Assembly (NCBI GenBank): GCA_900556665.1
Contig: USPX01000024.1
Location: 1 to 16,680, forward strand
Length of the DNA: 16,680 bases
Reading direction: 5' to 3'
From: an uncultured Eubacteriales bacterium
GTDB lineage: Bacteria > Bacillota_A > Clostridia > Lachnospirales > Cellulosilyticaceae
Below the pieces are notes generated by a model. That model did not search any database. It was not told where the DNA came from and saw only the letters and a list, made by a program, of their open reading frames with translations. Positions 1 through 6,867 of the stretch are shown here, piece after piece. A program made the translations under genes and the position numbers. Position 1 is the stretch's first letter; each line of letters starts with the position of its first letter.

Positions 1-1
1 A

Positions 2-46
2 ACAGCTGAGCATTTAAGTGAAACGGTTGTGGAATATAAATTATAA
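2..46 (+). CDS. 3' end of an upstream gene (partial)
   Basis: One frame reads TAEHLSETVVEYKL and stops at TAA, followed 7 bases later by a terminator-like hairpin. This is the arrangement expected for the tail of a plus-strand gene entering from the left. Only 14 residues are visible, too few to name a family. The call rests on the open frame and the terminator position, not on similarity. Confidence 0.35.
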   Translation, partial: TAEHLSETVVEYKL

Positions 47-53
47 TACATAA

Positions 54-90
54 GGACCATTGTTATATAAAGCAATAGTCCTTTATTTTT
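54..90 (+). terminator. Rho-independent terminator of the upstream gene
   Basis: GGAC-C-ATTG (54-62) pairs with CAAT-A-GTCC (73-81), with one C/A mismatch in the middle and a 10-base loop. The tail TTTATTTTT follows at once. It sits just after the stop of the partial upstream gene. Confidence 0.65.
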
Positions 91-524
91 ATGGGGTAAC
101 AAAAAAATAGGTTTTGAATATTATAAAATTAGTGTTGACTGTATAAAATAAGAGATATATGATAAAAGTACAGTAGTAATACTTAGTAATAAAAATTAGG
201 AGACTATTTTAAAGTAGTCTTTAAGATAAGAAAGGTGGAAGGTGTTTGTTAATTGAATTTGTTGAGGTTAAAGAGAATTAATTAAATAAGCTGCTTAATA
301 TAATAATCTAAAAACCTAGCTAAGCTAGGATTGTAAAAAATCGTATGTAGGCTAAGGCTTTTTTGTGATGTTCAAATTTATTATTTTAAAAAATTTAATG
401 TCTTAAATTGGAAGTCATGAACCAGGCGTAGATTGTTACATTAGCAGGATTAGTTTCTGCCTTTTCAAATTGCTTATCAAATACCATGCCAAGATAAGAG
501 AATCATTAAAATCAAAAATGAGGA
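91..524. other. Long intergenic region without a convincing gene
   Basis: No open frame with a ribosome site is seen here. There are two small hairpins: AGACTATT/AGTAGTCT (201-220, loop TTAA) and CCTAGC-TAA-GCTAGG (315-329). Neither has a proper T-run. A 35-codon stretch on the minus strand (395-502) has coding-like composition and is listed separately. The region ends in a good terminator at 525-549, so a short untranslated transcript is possible but unproven. Confidence 0.5.
395..502 (-). pseudogene. Possible gene remnant on the minus strand
   Basis: Reading the minus strand from 502 to a TAA at 395-397 gives about 35 residues, including the stretches FDKQFEKAETNPAN and TIYAWFMTSNLRH. The composition is protein-like and richer in G/C than the surrounding spacer. 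A TGA lies directly upstream (503-505). The only internal ATG (at 487) has no Shine-Dalgarno sequence. It may be the tail of a decayed gene or chance; I do not recognise the family. Confidence 0.2.
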
Positions 525-549
525 GGCATAGCGTAGCTATGTCTTTTTT
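525..549 (+). terminator. Rho-independent terminator with no visible gene
   Basis: GGCATAGC (525-532) pairs with GCTATGTC (536-543), 8 bp including one G-T pair, around a GTA loop. Six T's follow (544-549). A run of A's at 514-518 allows read-through pairing with the T-run, so it could also act on the minus strand. No plus-strand gene precedes it, which makes the transcript it would end unknown. Confidence 0.6.
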
Positions 550-623
550 GATGAATAGGATAGATTACTTGCTAGATAATTAAAGTAGTGTATCAATATG
601 ATTGTCTCTCCTTGTGTCACAGT

Positions 624-680
624 GGCACCATAGAAGCAATATGCCCTCAATATAAGGCAGAAGCTTCTATGGTGTCTTTT
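624..680 (+). terminator. Strong terminator or attenuator 45 bases before the MutS2-like gene
   Basis: A 14-bp stem pairs 624-637 (GGCACCATAGAAGC) with 663-676 (GCTTCTATGGTGTC) with a single G-T pair. TGCC (642-645) and GGCA (656-659) can pair as a second helix inside its loop. TTTT follows at 677-680. The left arm overlaps a smaller competing hairpin, GTGTCA-CAG-TGGCAC (614-628). It either ends an upstream transcript or attenuates the gene starting at 726. No clear promoter is seen between it and that start. Confidence 0.7.
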
Positions 681-725
681 ATATTTGATATAAATTTATA
701 GTGTTAAATAAGGGAGAGAATAACA

Positions 726-2765
726 TTGAAAAATATAAATGAGATATTAGAGTTTAATCAAATTTTAAAGAAGCTTAGTGAGCTTGCTATATCTGAGATT
801 GCTAAAGAAAAGTTACTTAACTTAGAGATGATTTTAGACGAAAAGCTTTGCGAAATGAAGATTCAAGAGACAACTGAGGCAAGAAGAATTATAGATAGCC
901 TAGGTATACCACCTATAAGCTCTATGCAATTTATGAATACGCTCATTGAGCATATTCAAGTAGGTACTATGTTGGAACCAGAAGAACTAATGATGGTTGT
1001 TTCATTTATTAAAGGCTGTCATAATATGCAGCGCTATTTAAAACGAGGAGAATATTTAGAGTGTGATCTTATAAGTTATGGCAGAAGCTTCGCTGATTTA
1101 GAAGTGCTAAGAGAACTTATAGAGATAAGTATTCGTAATAATGAAGTAGATAGTGAAGCTAGCACAGCACTTAAAAATATACGTAGGAATATAGAGTCTA
1201 AGAAAGAAAGCATTAAGATGCGTCTTGAAAAAGTTATGCAAAGTAAGAGAGCATACTTAGCAGATTCATATATTTTACAACGTAGTGGACATTATGTGTT
1301 AGCTGTAAAAAGGGAGTATAAACATCAAGTTCAGGGGAATGTATTAGATGAATCACGTACAGGAAGCACTGTGTTTATTGAACCCTCCTCTATAGGTAAA
1401 CTTCAAGAAGAACTTTCACTATTAGAAATAGAGGAAGATAATGAGGTTAGAAAGATTTTATATAGTTTAACGAATGAAGTAGAAAACTTTATTCCAGAAA
1501 TCAAAGTAAATATGGAAGTTATGGAGGTCTTAGATATTGCTTTTGCTAAGGGCAAATTATCTGTAGAGATGAATGGTAAGGGCGTGCCTATTACTATGAA
1601 TGGGAAGATTATTATTAAAAATGGACGTCATCCATTACTAAATACCGAGCAGTGTGTCCCTCTAAATTTTGAAATGGGAGAGGGCATACGAGGTGTTATT
1701 ATTACAGGGCCCAATACAGGGGGAAAAACTGTCACATTAAAGACGGTAGGGCTTCTAACAATGATGGCACAATGTGGACTTCATATACCTGCAGAAGAAG
1801 GAAGTCACCTCATTATGCGTAATCAAATTTTATGTGATATTGGAGATGGGCAAAGCATTACGCAGAATTTATCTACTTTCTCAGCTCATATTGTGAGTGT
1901 AATAGAGATTTTGAAGCAAACTACAGCCCATTCGCTTGTACTTTTAGATGAATTAGGTTCGGGCACAGATCCTGCAGAAGGTATGGGTATTGCAATTGCT
2001 ACACTAGAGGCACTTAGAAATAAAAACTGTTTAATTGTAGCAACTACCCACTATCCAGAGGTTAAGGAATATGCGCAGACGGCAGAAGGCTTTATTAATG
2101 CTAGAATGAAGTTTGATAAAGAAAGTTTAAGACCACTTTATCAATTAGAGATAGGAGAAGCAGGAGAGAGTTGTGCCTTTTGTATTGCTGAGAAATTAGG
2201 TTTTCCAAAGCAGCTCATTGATTTAGCTAGTATTTATACCTATGGTACTAAGGTTAAATCGCAGGAGAATAAGATAAATCAAATAGGGGAAGTAAAAAGC
2301 AATGAAAATATGATTGAAGCCATAGAAAAGGTTCAGGAGTTAGTAAGTCAAAATGATTTACAAGCACCTAAACTAAAGGCTAAACCTTTAAAAGACCCTA
2401 AAGCAAAGGCTCAAGAATTAAAACAAAAGTTCCAGGTAGGCGACAGTGTCATGGTTTATCCAGAAAAATTAAAAGGTCTCGTTTTTCATACTGTAGATGA
2501 TCAAGGCAAAGTAGGGGTACAGATTCAAAAAAGTAAGCGTTGGGTGAATGTGAAAAGAGTGAAGTTACTTGTAGCAGCAAAAGAACTTTATCCAGAGGAC
2601 TATGATTTTAGCATTGTATTCGATAGTGTTGCCAATCGTAAGGCGAAACATAAGATGAACAAAGGTTATCGTGGCAAAAGACCAGAGATTACAGCAAGCT
2701 ATGAAAATATGGAAGAAGCTAAGTGGCAAGAAGAAATACGTGAGAAAACTAGAGAGGCAGAATAA
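726..2765 (+). CDS. MutS2-family DNA-binding ATPase lacking the Smr domain
   Basis: This 679-residue protein follows MutS2 from the N-terminus (EFNQILKKLSELA) through the MutS core and clamp coiled coils to the ATPase. The Walker A motif is GPNTGGKT (328-335), and Walker B with the D-loop region is LLDELGSGTDPAEG (406-419). TTHYPEVKEYA starts near 440. A GESCAFCIA stretch resembles the MutS2 motif after the ATPase, and a basic KOW-like region (about 575-625) follows. Ordinary MutS2 is about 780 residues and ends in an Smr nuclease domain. Here the chain stops after a charged tail (KREXX-type, ending EKTREAE), and no Smr-like frame follows. The start is TTG with GGGAG (712-716) nine bases upstream; no better in-frame start exists. 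Known MutS2 proteins act on branched DNA or collided ribosomes. Without Smr this one may bind but not cut; that is inference. Confidence 0.88.
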   Translation: MKNINEILEFNQILKKLSELAISEIAKEKLLNLEMILDEKLCEMKIQETTEARRIIDSLGIPPISSMQFMNTLIEHIQVGTMLEPEELMMVVSFIKGCHNMQRYLKRGEYLECDLISYGRSFADLEVLRELIEISIRNNEVDSEASTALKNIRRNIESKKESIKMRLEKVMQSKRAYLADSYILQRSGHYVLAVKREYKHQVQGNVLDESRTGSTVFIEPSSIGKLQEELSLLEIEEDNEVRKILYSLTNEVENFIPEIKVNMEVMEVLDIAFAKGKLSVEMNGKGVPITMNGKIIIKNGRHPLLNTEQCVPLNFEMGEGIRGVIITGPNTGGKTVTLKTVGLLTMMAQCGLHIPAEEGSHLIMRNQILCDIGDGQSITQNLSTFSAHIVSVIEILKQTTAHSLVLLDELGSGTDPAEGMGIAIATLEALRNKNCLIVATTHYPEVKEYAQTAEGFINARMKFDKESLRPLYQLEIGEAGESCAFCIAEKLGFPKQLIDLASIYTYGTKVKSQENKINQIGEVKSNENMIEAIEKVQELVSQNDLQAPKLKAKPLKDPKAKAQELKQKFQVGDSVMVYPEKLKGLVFHTVDDQGKVGVQIQKSKRWVNVKRVKLLVAAKELYPEDYDFSIVFDSVANRKAKHKMNKGYRGKRPEITASYENMEEAKWQEEIREKTREAE

Positions 2766-3048
2766 TTTTAAAAATAAGATATGAAGTTGATTAATATAGA
2801 AGATATAAAAGCAATTGAGATAAATGGTAAGATCATAAAGTTATCTTAGAGTTTTACTTCAAGTAATCCACAAGGTACATGTGAGTAAAATACTTTTTTG
2901 TGAATAAGTTGAAAGAAAAGCAATCTTAGGTGTGGATATTTTGCAAGGGCATATGTACACACAGTAATAAAGCTAATAAATAGCCTGTATATTGGATATA
3001 GATTAGATAGATACTATAAGTTAGTAACTTGTAGAAAATAAGGATTTC
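2766..3048. other. Spacer between MutS2-like gene and ABC importer operon, with a weak terminator
   Basis: TTTTACT (2852-2858) can pair with AGTAAAA (2884-2890) across a long loop, followed closely by six T's (2894-2899). This is the best available terminator for the MutS2-like gene but is weak. I looked for the conserved cobalamin-riboswitch B12 box and did not see it. Nothing else is recognisable. Confidence 0.35.
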
Positions 3049-3077
3049 TTGACAGTGATACAATAGTGTGCAATGAT
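3049..3077 (+). promoter_or_regulatory. Candidate promoter of the ABC importer operon
   Basis: TTGACA (3049-3054) is a perfect -35 hexamer. After 17 bases comes AATGAT (3072-3077), a 4/6 match to the -10. Transcription would start near 3084, giving a leader of about 33 bases with AGGAGG before the GTG start. Confidence 0.45.
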
Positions 3078-3116
3078 AAAAATGGTAATTTTAGACTATT
3101 CATAGGAGGTATTAAA

Positions 3117-4076
3117 GTGAAACAGAAAGTATTTAAAGGCATAATGCTTTGTATGGCAGCCGTAATGTCGTTTACGATGTTAATTGGTTGTAGTAGCACA
3201 AATAACACACAAAATACAGCACCTACGGAGACAGCGACACCAGAAGAATCATTTAATGTAAGTGTTACAGATTCCACAAAAACAACAACTACATTAACAA
3301 GTGTACCAAAACGTATTGTTTCTTTAGCACCTAGTACAACAGAGATTTTAGCAGCAGTGGGTGTAGAAGATAAAATAGTTGGTCGTACAGATTTTTGCAA
3401 TTATCCAGAATCAATGAAAAGTGTAACACCAGTAGGTGGTACAATGGACCCTAATGTGGAAACAATTATTTCATTAGAGCCAGACTTAGTAGTAGGCTCA
3501 ACACATGTTTCTGATGAAATTATAAATAAATTAAGAGAAGTAGGTATTCCAGTTGTATTCCTTAATGAGCAAGAAGGCTTCGATGGAACTTATGAAGCTA
3601 TTACTGCTATAGGGAAGTTAGTAGATGAGTCAGGTAATGCTACTGAAGTGATTAATGATATGAAGGCCAATGTTGCAGATATTACAGAAAAGGTAAAGGC
3701 ATTAAATAAAACAGAAAAACCAAAAGTATATTATATAGTTGGTTATGGAGAAAGTGATTATACTGCTGGAGGAGACACATTTATTAGTGAAATTATTAAT
3801 TTAGCAGGTGGTCAGAATATTGCTCAAAATATTAGTGGTTGGTCTATTAGTAAAGAAGAAATAGCAGATAATGAACCAGATATCATTATTGTACCAACTG
3901 GAGTAACAAACCTTGAGGCACTTCAAAATACAGATTTCTATAAAGACTTAGAGGCTGTTAAATCAGGTAATGTTTATGAAATTAATGGAGATATGATTTC
4001 TAGACAAGGACCACGCGTAGATGATGCCCTTATTGAAATGGCTGAAATAATTAATCCAGAGCTTGTAAATAACTAA
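3117..4076 (+). CDS. ABC importer substrate-binding lipoprotein (BtuF/FecB type)
   Basis: This is the extracellular receptor of an ABC importer of the periplasmic-binding class III (PF01497-like). The start chosen is GTG at 3117, because AGGAGG (3104-3109) lies seven bases upstream and the protein then opens with a proper lipoprotein signal: KQK, a hydrophobic core, then lipobox LIGC with Cys25 lipidated. A longer frame from GTG 3066 would bury that signal. A low-complexity Thr/Asn/Glu linker follows the Cys. The mature part has PKRIVSLAPSTTEILAA, RTDFCNYP (90-97) and the two-lobe pattern ending near the C-terminus, 319 residues in all. The CNYP-containing motif is common in BtuF-like receptors, so a corrinoid is a reasonable guess; heme or ferric siderophore cannot be excluded. 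It is first in a three-gene operon with its permease and ATPase. Confidence 0.9.
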   Translation: MKQKVFKGIMLCMAAVMSFTMLIGCSSTNNTQNTAPTETATPEESFNVSVTDSTKTTTTLTSVPKRIVSLAPSTTEILAAVGVEDKIVGRTDFCNYPESMKSVTPVGGTMDPNVETIISLEPDLVVGSTHVSDEIINKLREVGIPVVFLNEQEGFDGTYEAITAIGKLVDESGNATEVINDMKANVADITEKVKALNKTEKPKVYYIVGYGESDYTAGGDTFISEIINLAGGQNIAQNISGWSISKEEIADNEPDIIIVPTGVTNLEALQNTDFYKDLEAVKSGNVYEINGDMISRQGPRVDDALIEMAEIINPELVNN

Positions 4077-4082
4077 GCTTAA

Positions 4083-5114
4083 ATGGAAATTAAAGATAAA
4101 TTACAGAGAGTAGGAAATATAAAGCTTTTATATTTCCTATTAACTTTATTAGTCATTATTTTGGCCCTTATCTCCGTTACAATAGGTGTAGCTGATATTA
4201 CAGTAGCTGATACTTTCCGTATTATATGGTCAAAAGTAATAGGTCAGGATATTGCTACACATATTACAAAGGGGCAACAGACAATTATATTAAATATACG
4301 TATTCCAAGAATACTTATGGCCATTTTAACGGGTATGAATTTAGCTGTAACAGGTGCAGTTTATCAATCTATTTTTAGAAATGATATGGCAGATCCGTAT
4401 ATACTGGGTATTTCGTCAGGGGCTTCATTAGGTGCAGCTATTGGCTTTATGACTAGTGGTTTTTCACCGATTTATGCTTTTATAGGAGCGCTTATAGCTA
4501 ATATTTTAGTAATAGGGTTATCTGGAATGAGTGGCAAGGTTTCTACTATTAGATTGTTGCTTTCAGGACTTGCCATTAACTATTTCTTTTCAGCGTTATT
4601 AGCTCTAATTAAGATATACTCACAGGATAAATTACTGACTATATTTACATGGGGAATGGGTTCTTTAGGCGCGGCTTCTTATAGTAGAGTTATTATCTTA
4701 AGCATTATTACTGTACCTACCTTCATTGCTTTTCTTATTTTACGGAAGGAACTTAATATTTTACTTATGGGTGAAGAAGCAGCTAGAGCATTAGGGTTAG
4801 ACGTAGGACGCATTCGAAAAATACTACTAGGTATAAGTAGTATACTGATTGCAACTACAGTGGCTTTTACAGGAACCATAGGTTTTGTTGGATTAATTAT
4901 TCCTCATGTTGTACGCCTTATATTTGGCTCTAATTATCGTAAAACATTACCTATTAGTGCCTTCTTTGGAATGATATTTTTACTCCTATGTGATGACCTT
5001 TCAAGGGCACTTATGCCTAGTGGGGAAATTCCTATAGGAATTATTACTTCATTGCTAGGTGCACCTTATTTCATGTACTTGATATATAGACAGAGAAAGA
5101 GGGAGCAAAGATGA
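4083..5114 (+). CDS. ABC importer permease, FecCD/BtuC family
   Basis: This 343-residue integral membrane protein is of the size usual for FecCD permeases, which form a homodimeric channel with about ten transmembrane helices per subunit. Hydrophobic segments alternate with short loops from residue 16 on. The family stretches IPRILMAILTGMNLAVTGAVYQ, rewritten here only as IPRILMAIL and LAVTGAVYQ, plus GISSGASLGAA, RALGLDVGR, GTIGFVGLIIPHVVR and the C-terminal GEIPIGIITSLLGAPYF are all present. The start ATG lies six bases after the receptor's stop with no good Shine-Dalgarno sequence, so translation is probably coupled to the gene before it. Its stop overlaps the ATPase start as ATGA. The substrate follows that of the receptor and is unproven. 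Confidence 0.92.
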   Translation: MEIKDKLQRVGNIKLLYFLLTLLVIILALISVTIGVADITVADTFRIIWSKVIGQDIATHITKGQQTIILNIRIPRILMAILTGMNLAVTGAVYQSIFRNDMADPYILGISSGASLGAAIGFMTSGFSPIYAFIGALIANILVIGLSGMSGKVSTIRLLLSGLAINYFFSALLALIKIYSQDKLLTIFTWGMGSLGAASYSRVIILSIITVPTFIAFLILRKELNILLMGEEAARALGLDVGRIRKILLGISSILIATTVAFTGTIGFVGLIIPHVVRLIFGSNYRKTLPISAFFGMIFLLLCDDLSRALMPSGEIPIGIITSLLGAPYFMYLIYRQRKREQR

Positions 5115-5875
5115 TAGAGATTAAACATTTAAATTATCAAATAGGGCAGAAACATATTCTAAAGGATATTAATTATACATTCTCACCGGGGAAAATTTAT
5201 GGCATTATAGGGCCAAATGGTGCAGGTAAAAGTACAATTCTGAAACATATCATGGGCATTATCCCATCTCCTAAATCAACTATTTTTTATGAAGGAAAAG
5301 ATATAAAAGGCTTTAAAGTAAAAGATTATGCAAGACATATAAGTTACGTTTTTCAAGAGAATCCAAGGGACTTAGACTTTACAGTATATGAGATTTTACA
5401 AATGGGACGTTATACCTATATGGACTTAATGGGAGAGCTTAAACAAAAAGATGAAATGCTTATAGAACAAGTTATTCAAGATTTACACCTTGAAGGTTTA
5501 AGAAATGCGTCTATTAGAAATCTAAGCGGAGGAGAAGCGCAAAAAGTATTTATCGCAAGAGCACTTGTTCAAGATACGCCATATTTACTTTTAGACGAAC
5601 CTACATCAATGCTAGATATTCATAATAGCGTAGAATTTATGCACTTTATAAGACAAATAAAAGAAAAAAGGAACCTTACAATTATTATGGTACTTCACGA
5701 TCTAAACCTAGCCTTTGGAACCTGTGATGAAATACTTATTTTAAAAGACGGCAAACTAGCTATCTCAGGGAAGACTCAAGAAGTACTACAAAACCCAATA
5801 CTAAAAGAAACTTATAATAACAAAATTCATCTCATCCAAGATGATACATCAACCTATATTGTCCCCGTTCTCTAA
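5111..5875 (+). CDS. ABC importer ATPase, BtuD/FecE family
   Basis: This 254-residue cytoplasmic nucleotide-binding subunit drives uptake through the FecCD permease encoded just before it. All ABC motifs are intact: Walker A GPNGAGKST (34-42), Q-loop Gln82, signature LSGGEAQKV (138-146), Walker B YLLLDEP with Asp162 and Glu163, and the H-loop His196 in LHDLN. Its ATG overlaps the permease stop by four bases, and GGGAGCAAAG upstream lies inside the permease gene. The last five codons and the TAA form part of a terminator stem-loop, which fixes the end of the operon here. Confidence 0.94.
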   Translation: MIEIKHLNYQIGQKHILKDINYTFSPGKIYGIIGPNGAGKSTILKHIMGIIPSPKSTIFYEGKDIKGFKVKDYARHISYVFQENPRDLDFTVYEILQMGRYTYMDLMGELKQKDEMLIEQVIQDLHLEGLRNASIRNLSGGEAQKVFIARALVQDTPYLLLDEPTSMLDIHNSVEFMHFIRQIKEKRNLTIIMVLHDLNLAFGTCDEILILKDGKLAISGKTQEVLQNPILKETYNNKIHLIQDDTSTYIVPVL

Positions 5876-5888
5876 CGGGGACATTTTT
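5860..5888 (+). terminator. Terminator embedded in the end of the ATPase gene
   Basis: TGTCCCCGTT (5860-5869) pairs perfectly with AACGGGGACA (5874-5883) around a CTCT loop, followed by five T's (5884-5888). The left arm encodes the last residues (Val-Pro-Val) and the TAA stop straddles loop and right arm. Confidence 0.92.
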
Positions 5889-6084
5889 ATGAATTATAAA
5901 AAATAAAATGGGAATCATAAAGTTTAAATAGAACTAAGTTTTAAAGCAAAAGAATAAAATTAATTCTGTAATAAAAATATAGTATAGGAGGTAATTGAGT
6001 TATTAATTAAAAATAGAAAATATCATTTAGTTTGATAATGTTATTATAAAAGGTTAGTTTGTATAGTCTAAAAAGGTTTTATTA

Positions 6085-6138
6085 CAATAACAAGAAGGAG
6101 TTGTTCTACAATATGAGAACAACTCCTTCTTGTTATTG
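6085..6138. terminator. 23-bp perfect hairpin between convergent genes
   Basis: Bases 6085-6107 are the exact reverse complement of 6116-6138, with an 8-base loop. It lies 24 bases beyond the stop of the minus-strand membrane gene and beyond the importer operon's own terminator. On either strand the stem ends in T-rich sequence (CTTCTTGTTATTG), so it most likely ends the minus-strand transcript and backs up the plus-strand one. Confidence 0.7.
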
Positions 6139-6161
6139 GGATATTTACTTTTTTATGAAGA

Positions 6162-6659
6162 TTATTTATCTACAGGTGGATTAATATATTTATTAACCAG
6201 TAAGCCAATAATAAGTCCGAAGAATGTTTCAATAATACGATTAAGTGCATAGTAAACGGCATCTGTCTGTGCATGCGTTGTAGTAACGCCTAGAAAGACA
6301 ATACATGCCAAAGGAATTGAAAGTGGACGTTTTACTAAGTTGCAGGTATAAATTACAACGATAATACCAAAAGATATGAGAAGGTATATGATAAATGTTG
6401 TTACTACTGCAATTTTTGAGTAGAACCATAATAATTTGAAAAATAAAAGGAATAAAAAGCCTATAATAGCGCCATGGACAGTTCCATAAGCACGTGCAAA
6501 GCCAACTTCATATGATCCCTTTACTGTGTTTTGTAGACAAAAGATAGAAGTCATACATGCAAAAAAAGGTTCTTTTGGGAAAAGTAAAAGGCAAAGAAAT
6601 ACTGCTAAAGCAGTTTTTAGAGTTCTAAAGCCTATTTTAGGTAATTTAATATCTTTCAT
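6162..6659 (-). CDS. Short ArAE/FUSC-type membrane protein
   Basis: This 165-residue hydrophobic protein has an opening (MKDIKLPKIGFRTLKTALAV) and the stretches FPKEPFFACMTSIFCLQNT and GTVHGAIIGF that are typical of the N-terminal membrane half of the aromatic acid exporter/FUSC family (PF06081-like). About four to five membrane segments are visible. The start is put at 6659, not 6704, because AGGA lies eight bases before that ATG and the family alignment begins there. Related proteins often carry an extra cytoplasmic C-terminal domain; this one ends at the last membrane segment (NKYINPPVDK). Export of a small aromatic acid is the family association, not shown here. The gene stands alone between two hairpin terminators. 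Confidence 0.72.
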   Translation of the reverse strand: MKDIKLPKIGFRTLKTALAVFLCLLLFPKEPFFACMTSIFCLQNTVKGSYEVGFARAYGTVHGAIIGFLFLLFFKLLWFYSKIAVVTTFIIYLLISFGIIVVIYTCNLVKRPLSIPLACIVFLGVTTTHAQTDAVYYALNRIIETFFGLIIGLLVNKYINPPVDK

Positions 6660-6692
6660 GATGTCATTCCTATTCTGTAATATGTAAGTATT

Positions 6693-6701
6693 AATATACC
6701 A
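6693..6701 (-). promoter_or_regulatory. Candidate extended -10 promoter of the membrane protein gene
   Basis: On the minus strand TGGTATATT is an extended -10 element (TG, one base, TATATT). It lies 34 bases before the chosen ATG. No clear -35 hexamer is present upstream, as is common for extended -10 promoters. Confidence 0.35.
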
Positions 6702-6781
6702 CAAAAGAGTATATATATGATAGCTCTTAGTATTAACCGTATGAATATAAAATAATCATGTAAAGAAAGTATATATAATAA

Positions 6782-6824
6782 AAAAGAGAGATTATCCAAA
6801 TTGAGTTTGGATAATCTCTCTTTT
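6782..6824 (-). terminator. adhE terminator (19-bp stem)
   Basis: 6782-6800 pairs perfectly with 6806-6824 (core GAGAGATTATCC) around a 5-base loop. On the minus strand the stem runs into T-rich sequence, and adhE ends 43 bases before it. The A-run/T-run symmetry means it could work on both strands. Confidence 0.9.
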
Positions 6825-6867
6825 ATTCCTAATTAGTATAGGTGCACACTAAACTAATTGGTAGAAA

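Noticed and set aside
315..329. Terminator at CCTAGC-TAA-GCTAGG
   Set aside because: The stem is only 6 bp and is followed by ATTGTAAAAAA, not a T-run.
2766..3048. Cobalamin riboswitch ahead of the BtuF-like operon
   Set aside because: I looked for the B12 box and its paired helices and did not see them; a consensus-type promoter sits close to the gene instead.
3066..3116. Upstream GTG start for the ABC importer lipoprotein
   Set aside because: It lies at the candidate -10, has no Shine-Dalgarno sequence, and would place 17 residues before the lipoprotein signal peptide. GTG at 3117 follows AGGAGG.
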